NCBI GenBank assembly: GCA_016285885.1
Contig: JAEERP010000001.1
Location: 682,001 to 746,000, forward strand
Source: Paludibacteraceae bacterium
GTDB taxonomy: Bacteria; Bacteroidota; Bacteroidia; Bacteroidales; Paludibacteraceae
Direction: 5' to 3'
Length of the DNA stretch: 64,000 nucleotides
Below are positions 27,860 through 37,153 of this stretch, one piece after another (the stretch's first letter is position 1; each line of letters starts with the position of its first letter). The position numbers and the translations under genes were made by a program. The notes beneath the pieces were generated by a model. That model saw nothing but the letters and a program-made list of their open reading frames with translations, did not search any database and had not been told where the DNA came from.

Positions 27860-28804
27860 CTATCGTTCCGCTCTCATCGGATTGTTCAAGAAATCATCGT
27901 AAGATATTCTGATGCCATCCTCGAGCTCGGTTTTGTATCTCCATCCCAACTTCTCTGCCTTGCTCACATCCAACAGTTTTCTTGGCGTACCGTTCGGGCG
28001 TGTGGTATCCCACTTGATCTCCCCTTCGTAGCCAACCACCTTCGCGACGAGCTCCGTAAGCGCCTTGATGGTCAACTCTTTCCCCGTACCAGCGTTCACC
28101 GTTTCGTTGCCACTGTAATTGTTCATGAGGAATACGCAGAGATTGGCGAGGTCATCGACAAAAAGGAACTCCCTCAGCGGACTTCCGTCTCCCCAGCAGG
28201 TTACCTCCTTCAAACCGGCCACCTTCGCCTCATGGAACCTGCGGATCAACGCCGGCAACACGTGGGAATGCTCCGGATGGTAATTATCATTAGGGCCATA
28301 TAGGTTGGTCGGCATCACGCTGATGTAATCCGTTCCGTACTGTCTATTGAGGAACTCGCAATACTTCAAGCCTGATATTTTAGCGAGCGCATACGCCTCG
28401 TTCGTATTCTCCAACTCACTCGTGAGCAGACAGGACTCCGGCATGGGTTGAGGTGCCATGCGAGGATAGATGCAGCTACTGCCTAGAAACTCGAGCTTCT
28501 TGCAACCATTCTTCCATGCGGAATGAATCACGTTCATCTCAAGGATCATGTTGTCATACATGAAATCGGCCAGTGCGGACTGATTGGCGACGATACCGCC
28601 CACCTTAGCGGCCGCAAGAAACACATACTCGGGCTTTTCTTCCGCGAAGAACTTCTCAACGGCCTCCTGCCTCGTTAAATCCAACTCCTTATGCGTGCGG
28701 GTTACGATATTCGCATAACCTTGTCTTTGCAACTCCCGCACAATGGCGCTTCCGACCATACCACGATGGCCTGCCACATATATTTTCGAATTCTTCTCCA
28801 TCAT
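27860..28804 (-). CDS. fcl: GDP-L-fucose synthase
   Basis: 314 residues, the usual length. The extended-SDR Rossmann motif is GHRGMVGSA (about 12-20), the catalytic Ser region is GSSCIYP, and the Tyr/Lys pair lies in [11 protein letters not shown]. The C-terminus reads [14 protein letters not shown]. The enzyme converts GDP-4-keto-6-deoxymannose to GDP-L-fucose. It overlaps the 3' end of gmd by 4 bp and is the last gene of the glycan operon. Because gmd is frameshifted, its substrate may not be made unless another gmd exists. Confidence 0.95.
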   Translation of the reverse strand: MMEKNSKIYVAGHRGMVGSAIVRELQRQGYANIVTRTHKELDLTRQEAVEKFFAEEKPEYVFLAAAKVGGIVANQSALADFMYDNMILEMNVIHSAWKNGCKKLEFLGSSCIYPRMAPQPMPESCLLTSELENTNEAYALAKISGLKYCEFLNRQYGTDYISVMPTNLYGPNDNYHPEHSHVLPALIRRFHEAKVAGLKEVTCWGDGSPLREFLFVDDLANLCVFLMNNYSGNETVNAGTGKELTIKALTELVAKVVGYEGEIKWDTTRPNGTPRKLLDVSKAEKLGWRYKTELEDGIRISYDDFLNNPMRAER

Positions 28805-29882
28805 TTCACAATTCCCTTCTCCAAATATTCCGCCAAATTCATTCTAACCTTTTCCGCCGCACCCTCGGAAGCGACCTTGGCGACATCATGTTCAACCATC
28901 AGTTTCACCAATTGCTCGAATGTGGTCTTAGACGGATTCCACCCCAATTTAGCCTTCGCCTTCGTAGGATCACCCCACAAATTGACGACGTCCGTAGGGC
29001 GATAGAAATCTTCCGAAACAGCGACGACCACCTTCCCCGTCTTCACATCAATACCCTTCTCGTTCACGCCAGAGCCTTCCCAACGCAACTCAATACCTGC
29101 ATAATGGAACGCCAAGGTGGCAAACTCACGAACTGTATGTTGCACGCCTGTCGCAATCACGAAATCCTCAGGAGTCTCATGCTGCAAGATCAACCACATA
29201 CACTCCACATAATCCTTCGCATACCCCCAATCACGCAGGCTATCCAAATTACCCAAATAGAGGCAATCTTGTTTTCTTTGGGCGATACGAGCCGCCGCAA
29301 GCGTAATCTTACGGGTGACAAAAGTCTCGCCACGTCTTTCGCTCTCGTGGTTGAATAATATACCTGAGCAGCAGAACATATTATACGCCTCACGGTACTC
29401 CTTCACGATCCAAAAGCCATATAACTTGGCAACCGCATAGGGTGAATACGGATGGAACGGAGTGTTCTCATTCTGAGGGACCTCCTCGACTTTACCGTAA
29501 AGCTCCGACGTGGATGCCTGGTAAATGCGGCATGTCTTTTCCAATCCGCATGCCCTCACCGCCTCTAACACGCGGAGCACGCCCGTCGCATCGACATCCG
29601 CCGTAAACTCCGGAGAGTCGAATGACACCTGCACATGGCTTTGAGCCGCCAGATTATAGATCTCGTCAGGACGCACCTGACCGACCACCTTCACCAACGA
29701 CATGGAGTCTCCCATGTCCGCATAATGCAAGTGGAAATGAGGTTTACCCTCCAAGTGAGCGATACGCTCCCTATAATCGACAGAAGATCGGCGGATGATT
29801 CCATGTACCCCTTGTCCAAAAGGAATTCCGAGAGATACGAGCCATCTTGACCCGTTACACCTGTAATTAGAGCGGTCTTCAT
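28801..29882 (-). pseudogene. gmd: GDP-mannose 4,6-dehydratase, frameshifted near its N-terminus
   Basis: The true start at 29882 gives the Gmd N-terminus ([22 protein letters not shown]), with the NADP glycine motif GVTGQDG at 8-14. After Lys24-Gly25 that frame runs out of homology. The rest of Gmd ([15 protein letters not shown] onward, about 336 residues with STSELYG, the YSPYAVAK Tyr/Lys pair and [11 protein letters not shown]) continues in another frame. The junction is AAGGGGTACAT at 29803-29813. Gmd proteins read KGYEVHG here, so about 7 nt are missing, which fits deletion between GGTAC direct repeats. A longer frame that keeps the C-terminal part open from 29916 lacks the cofactor motif. 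The enzyme would make GDP-4-keto-6-deoxymannose. Confidence 0.85.
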
Positions 29883-29906
29883 AGTAATTCTCTAAAGATA
29901 AAATTA

Positions 29907-31022
29907 TTATATACACACGTGATTATATACAGAGACTACCTGATCAGCGATACGACTCCACTGATATTTCTCCAAATCGTAATGTATCCTAACTTGGCTA
30001 TCATCACCCAAAACAGCCGCCAATTTCTCTGCAAGCAGAGCCACATTCCCAACGGGGAAGTAAGCATCGGCAGACAATCCCACTTCCAAATTAGCAGGGA
30101 TATCACTCACGACAACCGGCAGATGGTAACTCATCGCCTCCAACAATGCAATAGGCAATCCCTCATGCGAGGAAGGAAGCACAAAACAACGGGCATGCGT
30201 CAACAACGAATGGAGTTTTTTCCCCTTCACAAAACCCGTCATGACAACACCGGCTTCCTTTGCCATGCGCTTCAACTTGATGGAATAGTCATCCTCAAAG
30301 TCCGCATCTCCCGCCAAGACCAAGCGCATCCTGGATTCCGGATGCTTTTCCTTGAACAAAGAAAATGCCTCGATCAAATGATGAAGATTCTTTTCCGGCA
30401 CAAAACGACACATGCCCATCACATACTTCTCTGGCTCAATACCCAACTCGGAAAAATAGTCCGGGCAATCCTCTATTTCAGGCTCGGGAACGCCATTGTG
30501 TATCAAATGGACACTGTATTTACGATTGTACTTATCCGCAACCAAATTTCTTATAACATCAGAAATCACGATGACTTCATCCGCAAAAACACATCCCATC
30601 CGCTCTCCGAACTTCAGCATTGTTTTAGCGAAGAACCCCCATTTTTTCCGGTCGTAATCAGGCCCGTGGTGCGTGAAGACAACCTTCATGCCTTTCATCT
30701 TGGCATAAGGGGTCAATATAGCCGGACCGATGGCATGGATGTGCAAGACATCCGCACCTATTTTCTTTGCGACATTTATAGCCTTAAACGTATGGATTAT
30801 CGCCTCGAAAGATTTTTTCTTAGGAGACCGCACGTCAACCAAATGGACACCGTTCCACTCTGTGAGATCATCCTTAACATAATCAGAGCGCCGAATAACC
30901 GTAACATCATATCCTTTCTTTGCGACCAAAGGGAAGAGTTCTTCGCAATGCGTCTCAACACCTCCCATAATATTTGGTATGCCACGCGTACCAACGACCA
31001 CAATTTTTTTCAAGGGAGCCAT
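29907..31022 (-). CDS. Glycosyltransferase family 4 (GT-B)
   Basis: 371 residues. The N-terminal Rossmann domain starts [21 protein letters not shown], typical of GT4 rhamnosyl/fucosyl-type transferases with a GGxE-like loop. The C-terminal nucleotide-sugar domain contains [17 protein letters not shown] and the E-x7-E motif region ([14 protein letters not shown]). It is cytosolic or membrane-associated and adds one sugar during repeat-unit assembly; donor and acceptor are not readable. It is 18 bp after the radical SAM gene and 24 bp before gmd. Confidence 0.88.
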   Translation of the reverse strand: MAPLKKIVVVGTRGIPNIMGGVETHCEELFPLVAKKGYDVTVIRRSDYVKDDLTEWNGVHLVDVRSPKKKSFEAIIHTFKAINVAKKIGADVLHIHAIGPAILTPYAKMKGMKVVFTHHGPDYDRKKWGFFAKTMLKFGERMGCVFADEVIVISDVIRNLVADKYNRKYSVHLIHNGVPEPEIEDCPDYFSELGIEPEKYVMGMCRFVPEKNLHHLIEAFSLFKEKHPESRMRLVLAGDADFEDDYSIKLKRMAKEAGVVMTGFVKGKKLHSLLTHARCFVLPSSHEGLPIALLEAMSYHLPVVVSDIPANLEVGLSADAYFPVGNVALLAEKLAAVLGDDSQVRIHYDLEKYQWSRIADQVVSVYNHVCI

Positions 31023-31040
31023 ACCTCTTATTTCATTCGC

Positions 31041-32252
31041 TTATTTGATTTCGATATCGCTTTTCGCTTCAGCCACCGTCGCCTCATATCCCTGCTCCAT
31101 CACATCCGCATTCACGACATCCTCGCCTCTTTTTCCTTTCAGGGCCTCCTTGCTATCCTCCGACAAGCCATTATTTACAATCGCAGACAGATCGCACGTG
31201 CTCAACTTATCCAAATCCTCTTTCGTGACTTTCCCGTCACGCAATTGGCAACAAATAGGATTTTCATACATGGAATACTTGAGCCCGAAAAGAGACTTAA
31301 GTTTATGCTTTGCCACCCAGAAAAGAGGCGTGGTAATATACTTGTGCATAGCAGGGCTCACCGACCCGATCATCCAACAATTCCGATCACAACAACGGAC
31401 CTTCCTGCGCACCTTCTCCGCTTCAGGAGAGTTCCACAACTCATCCCACGTCTGCCGATTGAGATTACCCATGACCTCCTTATCCTTCGTGCCATTGCAT
31501 GGCATCACATCTCCATACGGATCGATGAAGAAGGTGTCGAAGGACATGTCACAAGGCAAAAGACGCTTCTGTCCGTAGATATAGTTGATAAGTCCATGGT
31601 TGAAGTAAGCGCGGAACCACTTCTTCGGTGAATTACTCTTTAAGAGCTCATTCACCAAATCCTCGAAGTTCTTCGCCACCATCGGACGATCGTGGATAAT
31701 ATTCTTCGATTCGACGAAATAGAAGGAGTTATGCAACGAAGCCGTGGCGAACTCCATGCCCATTTCATCAGAGATTTTATACAAAGGGACGAGGTCCGGC
31801 GCATTCTTATCCTGAACCGTCATGCCGAATCCCACATCCTTCATGCCCATCTCACGAAGCTTCCTCAAGGTCGTGTAACCACGCTGATAACCATCGTTCA
31901 AGCCTCGTATTTCATTGTTCGTCTGCTCCAATCCTTCGATGGAGATACGGATACCGATTTGAGGGAATTCCTTACACAGATCGAGAATACGATCCGTGAA
32001 GAATCCGTTCGTGGAGATCACGATACGATCACTAAGTTTATATAATTCCCGGACAATATCCTTTAAATCGGTACGAATAAATGGTTCACCCCCCGTGATG
32101 TTCGTGAAATACATCCTAGGAAGTTTTTTTATTGTTTCTATCGAAATCTCCTCCTCCGCCTTTGAAGGAGCCTTATATCTATTACACATAGAGCAACGGG
32201 CATTGCATCTATATGTTACTATTACCGTTCCATTTAACTTTTTTTCTGCCAT
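31041..32252 (-). CDS. Radical SAM/SPASM-type enzyme in glycan locus
   Basis: About 403 residues from Met 32252. The radical SAM cluster motif CxxxCxxC (C16, C20, C23) follows the first strand, and ITGGEPFIR supplies the GGE SAM-binding motif. The C-terminal part carries additional cysteines (LLPCDMSF..., DVMPCNG, CCDRNCWM, ICC) that could bind one or two auxiliary iron-sulfur clusters as in SPASM proteins. Such proteins carry out radical chemistry on peptides or small molecules; the substrate here is unknown. Upstream in-frame starts (ATG 32264, TTG 32291) are possible. It lies between two GT4 genes. Confidence 0.8.
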   Translation of the reverse strand: MAEKKLNGTVIVTYRCNARCSMCNRYKAPSKAEEEISIETIKKLPRMYFTNITGGEPFIRTDLKDIVRELYKLSDRIVISTNGFFTDRILDLCKEFPQIGIRISIEGLEQTNNEIRGLNDGYQRGYTTLRKLREMGMKDVGFGMTVQDKNAPDLVPLYKISDEMGMEFATASLHNSFYFVESKNIIHDRPMVAKNFEDLVNELLKSNSPKKWFRAYFNHGLINYIYGQKRLLPCDMSFDTFFIDPYGDVMPCNGTKDKEVMGNLNRQTWDELWNSPEAEKVRRKVRCCDRNCWMIGSVSPAMHKYITTPLFWVAKHKLKSLFGLKYSMYENPICCQLRDGKVTKEDLDKLSTCDLSAIVNNGLSEDSKEALKGKRGEDVVNADVMEQGYEATVAEAKSDIEIK

Positions 32253-32332
32253 ATTAGAAATCATCTCAATACATTCGGCAAAGTTAACCAAATATAAAAA
32301 GACCGCAAAAAAATAGAGTCTTAAATGATTCC

Positions 32333-33499
32333 CTAGTGCATCAAATTCTTATATATAAGGATAATATCATCTATATATTTATCCGATGAATACTGCGTTT
32401 GCGCCTTCTTCGCTATAAATTCATAATCAAAAGAGGCTTTCCACATCGATTCAATTTTATTTTTCAAATCTGTTGGATTCCCGCTTTCAAACACCATTCC
32501 TGAAATCCCCTCCTCTATCAATTCAGGTATTCCTCCTATCTTCGCGCCCAAAACTGGTGTCCCCAACGCTTGGGATTCTATAACGGTCAGAGGATTATTC
32601 TCGCTCCACTCGGAAGGAATCACCATGAACCGCGCACCCTCCAAGACAGAACGGAACTCAGTCCATTTCCTTTGTCCTAAAAACTCAATGGATGAGTTCC
32701 CGTATTTTCCCAACAACTCCTGCTCCAGTTCGCCACCACCTATCACCAACAATTTATAAGGCAATTCAGCCGCCACTTTGCACAGGGTCTCTATACCTTT
32801 CACCTTTGTGAGTCTTCCCAAGTAGACATAATAATCACCTTTCTCAAATGATGGATTTTTCACTTTCTCCAAATCGATGAAATTACATAGAACCCGGAAT
32901 TTCTCCTTGTCATATCCGCCTTTTATGCAGGTGTCAGCCATGAACCGACTAGGGGGTAGAAACAAATCGCACGAGGCCTGAAGACGTTTCTTGTTCCATT
33001 TCTTCGCCTCCAAATAGCCAATAACAGCACCTGGGACACTACCAGGCATACAACGATGCCTAATAACAGAATTCTTTTTTGTGAAACACTCCTCACACCA
33101 TTTCCCGTCACGCATACAGGTATAGCATGGGCAGACCAATTTAGAATCATGTAACGTCCATACGACACGGATTCCCTTTGCATGAGCCATTTCCGCTATT
33201 ACAGGGGACAACTGCGTATGAACATTATTGAGGTGTACCACATCTGGCTTAAAATCATCCAATAGAGCGGAGAACTTTCGCTTCACCTCAGCATCTCCAA
33301 ACGGACGGGTAAAAGCCTTAATGGCAGACATGTTCGACGGCCAATACTTACTCCACTCAGAGGGCTCATTTTCTGGATATTGCATTGAAAAGACAGCCAC
33401 CTCATGACCCTTGGCTTTCAGCAAACGCTCCAACTCCATCATATAGATGCAGTCTCCACCTCGACGATAATAGAACTTATTAGATAAAAGAATACGCAT
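32333..33499 (-). CDS. Glycosyltransferase family 4 (GT-B)
   Basis: 388 residues. The N-terminal domain starts MRILLSNKFYYRRGGDCIYMMEL (GGD/E loop), then has VVHLNNVHTQLSP and VWTLHDSKLVCPC. The C-terminal domain has YLGRLTKVKGIETL and PSEWSENNPLTVIESQALGTPV, which holds the E-x7-E motif. A cluster of cysteines at about 124-140 (CPCYTC, CEEC) is common in this subgroup and may bind zinc. It adds one sugar; specificity is unknown. It lies 19 bp downstream of the beta-helix gene. Confidence 0.88.
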   Translation of the reverse strand: MRILLSNKFYYRRGGDCIYMMELERLLKAKGHEVAVFSMQYPENEPSEWSKYWPSNMSAIKAFTRPFGDAEVKRKFSALLDDFKPDVVHLNNVHTQLSPVIAEMAHAKGIRVVWTLHDSKLVCPCYTCMRDGKWCEECFTKKNSVIRHRCMPGSVPGAVIGYLEAKKWNKKRLQASCDLFLPPSRFMADTCIKGGYDKEKFRVLCNFIDLEKVKNPSFEKGDYYVYLGRLTKVKGIETLCKVAAELPYKLLVIGGGELEQELLGKYGNSSIEFLGQRKWTEFRSVLEGARFMVIPSEWSENNPLTVIESQALGTPVLGAKIGGIPELIEEGISGMVFESGNPTDLKNKIESMWKASFDYEFIAKKAQTQYSSDKYIDDIILIYKNLMH

Positions 33500-33518
33500 A
33501 AACTACCCCATATAACTG

Positions 33519-34910
33519 TTAATCACCTACAGTCTCGTCATGTTCAATTTTCCGGAGAAACAAATAACGGTACAACGATGACATAAAGCTGTTCCTTCCC
33601 ATAACGATGAACTCTGTATCATTGTCCTTCGATATGGTTTTATATTTTTTTATACTCTCATCTCCCTCTTTCGCATTGAGTTTAGGGAATGATGAATCAA
33701 AGTGATAAGATGCAATATACTGATCATCATATATGTATACCACATTTCCTGACATATTCTTCGTATAATGCTTCCCACAATAAAAGGAAGAACCGAATAT
33801 CTTATTATTGGTAATCCGCAAATCACTCCTATCCGTAGATTCGTAAGAAAGGAAGGCGGCGTCTCTACTTTCCGGAGAACGGAATCCGTTTTCCCCCGCA
33901 TCCAATATCAAATTATCAGAGAATTCACAATTTTCATACGGCAAATCCGAAGGCAAAAAATGTTCAAAAGCCTGACGGCAATTAACGAATACATTCCCTA
34001 TGAATCTAATCGAAATCGGTTTGAAACGGGTCTTCGAATTTTTACTTAACTGAATCGTCGCCCCGCAATCATATACTCTCGAAAAATAACAATTACGGAT
34101 CTCGCAATTCCTCAGGTCACGATCCATATAGAACTCTATTCCATTACCAAAACGGACCCACTCATACGTATCCAATTGAATCGCTCCCCCGATCAAATCC
34201 AACTCGCATCGATCTATCTTAGAATTCGTAATTCCCCAAAAGCCATGTGCGGAAAAGCCTTGAACCTTTATATTTGACACATGACATCCGCTCAAGTTGT
34301 ATACACCATATGCCCTAGAAGAAAAAGACCACAAGCCTTCCGATCCAGGATTGCCACGATGTTTCAGATATAGATATTTGAACGTCTCCGGTTTAACATT
34401 CTTCTTCAACCATTCACTGGTAATAAAAAAGTCTCCAGTCTCTTTTAACTTCTTTATATCATTCACCAAATGACCATACACCAGGTCTTTTTCCACACAA
34501 TATAGGACGCCTATATCGTTCACATAATCACCCACCTTGAAAAAACCTGTGAAATTTTCATTAGCGGACAAATCGATGCGCCATACATCATTTCCCACGG
34601 AAGTCCACACTTGCGTACCCTTAGCCGCCTTGACTCTCTTAAAACCGCTCAATACAGGTTTCTTCCCTTTCCCATATGCCGTCACCGTGCAATTCTTCAA
34701 ATCGGAGATGGATTCATAAAACACATCTCCAGCCTTCAATTTAATGACCACATTACTTTTAGGGGCTTTTGATATGGATTTCAAAGGTGACTTCTCCGTC
34801 AACCCATTATTGCTATCCGAACCAGACGAGGAGGATATGTAATATGTCTGAATCGAATATATCGGAGACACAACCAATAGGAACAATATGACTAACAGAT
34901 GTTGCTTCAT
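33519..34910 (-). CDS. Secreted right-handed parallel beta-helix protein
   Basis: 463 residues with an N-terminal signal peptide (MKQHLLVILFLLVVSPIYS, cleaved near 19-20). The mature start YYISSSSGSDSNNGLT plus GDVFYESI matches secreted beta-helix enzymes (pectate-lyase-like, the DUF1565/NosD-like start). Short repeats of Asn-rich strands run from about 205 to 400 (CHVSNIKVQGF, CEIRNCYFSR, CEFSDNLIL). In a glycan locus such a protein may trim, lyse or epimerise the polymer outside the cytoplasm. No catalytic residues can be assigned. It overlaps the next upstream GT4 gene by 4 bp. Confidence 0.75.
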   Translation of the reverse strand: MKQHLLVILFLLVVSPIYSIQTYYISSSSGSDSNNGLTEKSPLKSISKAPKSNVVIKLKAGDVFYESISDLKNCTVTAYGKGKKPVLSGFKRVKAAKGTQVWTSVGNDVWRIDLSANENFTGFFKVGDYVNDIGVLYCVEKDLVYGHLVNDIKKLKETGDFFITSEWLKKNVKPETFKYLYLKHRGNPGSEGLWSFSSRAYGVYNLSGCHVSNIKVQGFSAHGFWGITNSKIDRCELDLIGGAIQLDTYEWVRFGNGIEFYMDRDLRNCEIRNCYFSRVYDCGATIQLSKNSKTRFKPISIRFIGNVFVNCRQAFEHFLPSDLPYENCEFSDNLILDAGENGFRSPESRDAAFLSYESTDRSDLRITNNKIFGSSFYCGKHYTKNMSGNVVYIYDDQYIASYHFDSSFPKLNAKEGDESIKKYKTISKDNDTEFIVMGRNSFMSSLYRYLFLRKIEHDETVGD

Positions 34911-36043
34911 ACGGACAATCTTTCAATTATTCCACTTAACTGGGTCACCAAAGTATCCTCCGAATACATATCCTTATAGAAAACCGCCTGCGCTTTTCTC
35001 ATCTTATCCCAATCCACCTCCTCCATCAAATTCTCCAACTGTGTTTGAAGACTCTCCGCATCTTTATTCTTAAAGAACAAAGCAGTCTCACCATCGACTG
35101 CGCAATCCCTGAAGAACTGAATATCAGACAAAAGTAATGGTTTCTGATAATAATAGGCTAATGACATAACGCCGGATTGAGTCGCCGAGACATAAGGATA
35201 GACAACCGCCGACGCATTCGCGAACAATGGAGCGACCTCATCATCCGAGATAAATCGATTCAAGAAAAGCACATTCCGCTCCTTTAATGGATCCCTCTTA
35301 AAATAGAGATAGCCAGAACCTGCTATCACCAACTTGTATTTCTGCAGTTTTGAGGAATTGACAAAAGCCTCATATAGGTATTCCAACCCCTTATATTTCT
35401 CTATCCTTCCAAAGAAAAGGATATAATCATCGACCCCTTCCATCTCCTTGCACTTTAGCGACCCAAGCTTCTCAACATTTACCAATGAAGGGAAGTTAAA
35501 GTACTCAATGTGTTTCTGGGGATAAAGATGCTCCAATGTCTTAATTTGGGACTTGGAATTTGAAGCCAGATTAAAGGAGACTTCCCTGATCTTTCTTTCA
35601 CGGTTGATAAAAAGCCACTCAAACTTGAGCCTCTCCAAGACAGACTTATAAACTGTATCATGAGGAACTAAATCATGTACAGTATATATGAATCGGAACC
35701 TCTTATTCAGCCTATTGATAAATGGGGAAAGCATGCTATCGCCCGTCAATGACCAGACGATTTCGATGCCATTCTTCTGGCAGACATCCAAAATGGTCTG
35801 ATAGATCCGATTCGCATATACCCTAAAAAATATCTTGGCTACTTTGTTGTGGGGTTGTCTGAACGAGATATAACGAGAATCGTCTTTATACGGGAAAAAA
35901 TCCGAATATGTCTTCTCATGATTATCCACAAAAATTGCATATACGTCCATAACCTTCATAGCCGCACAAATAACAGGAATCGCATAATCACGCATTCCCG
36001 GAGATGACTCAGAACATATAAACAACACCTTTTTCATCATCAA
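34907..36043 (-). CDS. Glycosyltransferase family 4-like (GT-B)
   Basis: 378 residues. It has a divergent N-terminal domain, then YTVHDLVPHD, ASNSKSQIKTLEHL and the conserved GRIEKYKGLEYLYEAF of the GT4 nucleotide-binding domain. VVYPYVSATQSGVMSLAYYY replaces the usual E-x7-E region, so the retaining GT motif is weaker here than in the other two GT4 genes. It overlaps both neighbours by 4 bp, an arrangement typical of translational coupling. Confidence 0.8.
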   Translation of the reverse strand: MMMKKVLFICSESSPGMRDYAIPVICAAMKVMDVYAIFVDNHEKTYSDFFPYKDDSRYISFRQPHNKVAKIFFRVYANRIYQTILDVCQKNGIEIVWSLTGDSMLSPFINRLNKRFRFIYTVHDLVPHDTVYKSVLERLKFEWLFINRERKIREVSFNLASNSKSQIKTLEHLYPQKHIEYFNFPSLVNVEKLGSLKCKEMEGVDDYILFFGRIEKYKGLEYLYEAFVNSSKLQKYKLVIAGSGYLYFKRDPLKERNVLFLNRFISDDEVAPLFANASAVVYPYVSATQSGVMSLAYYYQKPLLLSDIQFFRDCAVDGETALFFKNKDAESLQTQLENLMEEVDWDKMRKAQAVFYKDMYSEDTLVTQLSGIIERLSV

Positions 36044-37149
36044 ATATGTTTATCCAAGAAAGACATCGACAGAGATCTCATCTGATCAATCTTTGCATTA
36101 ATCCTTTCGTAATCAATATTTTTCAAAGAAAGAATGTCGGACGAATCGTCATAAACTATACGATCTTCCATATCCAACATCTCCAAAAAGCTTTTCATTC
36201 TGGAACTATATCGTTGAGGAGCAACCGAAACGAACTGCTTGTTCATGTTTACGGAGAATGCCGTACCATGGAACGAACTCACGACAACATAATCCGCCTC
36301 CCGAAACAACTTTATAAACAGTTGCGGAGTAGAAAAAGAGAAGAATCTATCGCATGATATTCTGTCTCTGAACCATCCTGAAGAGACTTGGTACACCTTC
36401 CCGTTAATACCATTCGCCACACTTCTGGCACACTGCTCAACAACTCCATTTTTCGAGTCTTCGACAGAATAGACAAGCACATAAGGCTCGCTTTTCTTAA
36501 AAGGAGCTTCGTCAGCGAGCAATGACCATTTAAATCTATCCAGCAACAAGGTCGGATCCAAAACCACTTCGACAGCATCAATTCCGACACCAGCTATGAT
36601 CTCTTTCGCCTTTTGCTCCCTTACTGATATTCCATCATATCTACCCAACAACAGTTTCACTCCGGCCTTCTCCGACTCAGGAAAATCATCCATTCCAATA
36701 CTTGCGGCATATGCTATCCGTTTTTTCCCTTCAGGCGCATAACTCAGGAAAAAAGAGGAATCCAGCCCATTATTATAGACACTGTTCCATACCTGGTCAC
36801 TACCCGTCATATAAACATCAGCCAACGGAGGGCGCTTTTCCAATTGTTTCACATTGTGGTAGACAGACTTGGAATAACGGACCTTCCCCTTTAGGAAAGA
36901 ACGTAGTCTATACCTTCCCACACCAACTGAGACAAAACGATACGTCGCGGATACCAGCAAATGAATTATCGAGCTATCCTTCCTTTTTAGGATACTCAAA
37001 GACGAAGCGACAAGAGATTCGCTTTTCCTCCGATAATCCACATATTCGACTTCCGCACCTTTCCCCTGTAAAACAGACGCCAAAGCATATGCCTGCAGGT
37101 AAGTACCTATATTTTGATTATCTAAAATTGTTATAATAGATATACGCAT
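36040..37149 (-). CDS. Polysaccharide pyruvyl transferase family protein
   Basis: 369 residues with the family hallmarks: TILDNQNIGTYLQAYAL at the start, YMTGSDQVWN (about 114-123), a YDGISVRE segment, and SSFHGTAFSVNM (about 285-296). The family transfers pyruvate from PEP to sugar residues (ketal caps), although many members paired with an F420-beta-like protein have other unproved functions. The start lies 4 bp after the stop of that partner gene. Confidence 0.85.
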   Translation of the reverse strand: MRISIITILDNQNIGTYLQAYALASVLQGKGAEVEYVDYRRKSESLVASSLSILKRKDSSIIHLLVSATYRFVSVGVGRYRLRSFLKGKVRYSKSVYHNVKQLEKRPPLADVYMTGSDQVWNSVYNNGLDSSFFLSYAPEGKKRIAYAASIGMDDFPESEKAGVKLLLGRYDGISVREQKAKEIIAGVGIDAVEVVLDPTLLLDRFKWSLLADEAPFKKSEPYVLVYSVEDSKNGVVEQCARSVANGINGKVYQVSSGWFRDRISCDRFFSFSTPQLFIKLFREADYVVVSSFHGTAFSVNMNKQFVSVAPQRYSSRMKSFLEMLDMEDRIVYDDSSDILSLKNIDYERINAKIDQMRSLSMSFLDKHI

Positions 37150-37153
37150 ATTC

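Noticed and set aside
28801..29916. The uninterrupted 371-codon frame as an intact Gmd
   Set aside because: Its first 36 or so residues do not resemble Gmd and the NADP motif lies in another frame, so I call gmd frameshifted from the start at 29882.
29919..31631. A 570-codon plus-strand open frame antisense to the GT4 and radical SAM genes
   Set aside because: It is a mirror frame of two clear minus-strand genes, with Arg/His/Ile-rich shadow composition and no family resemblance.
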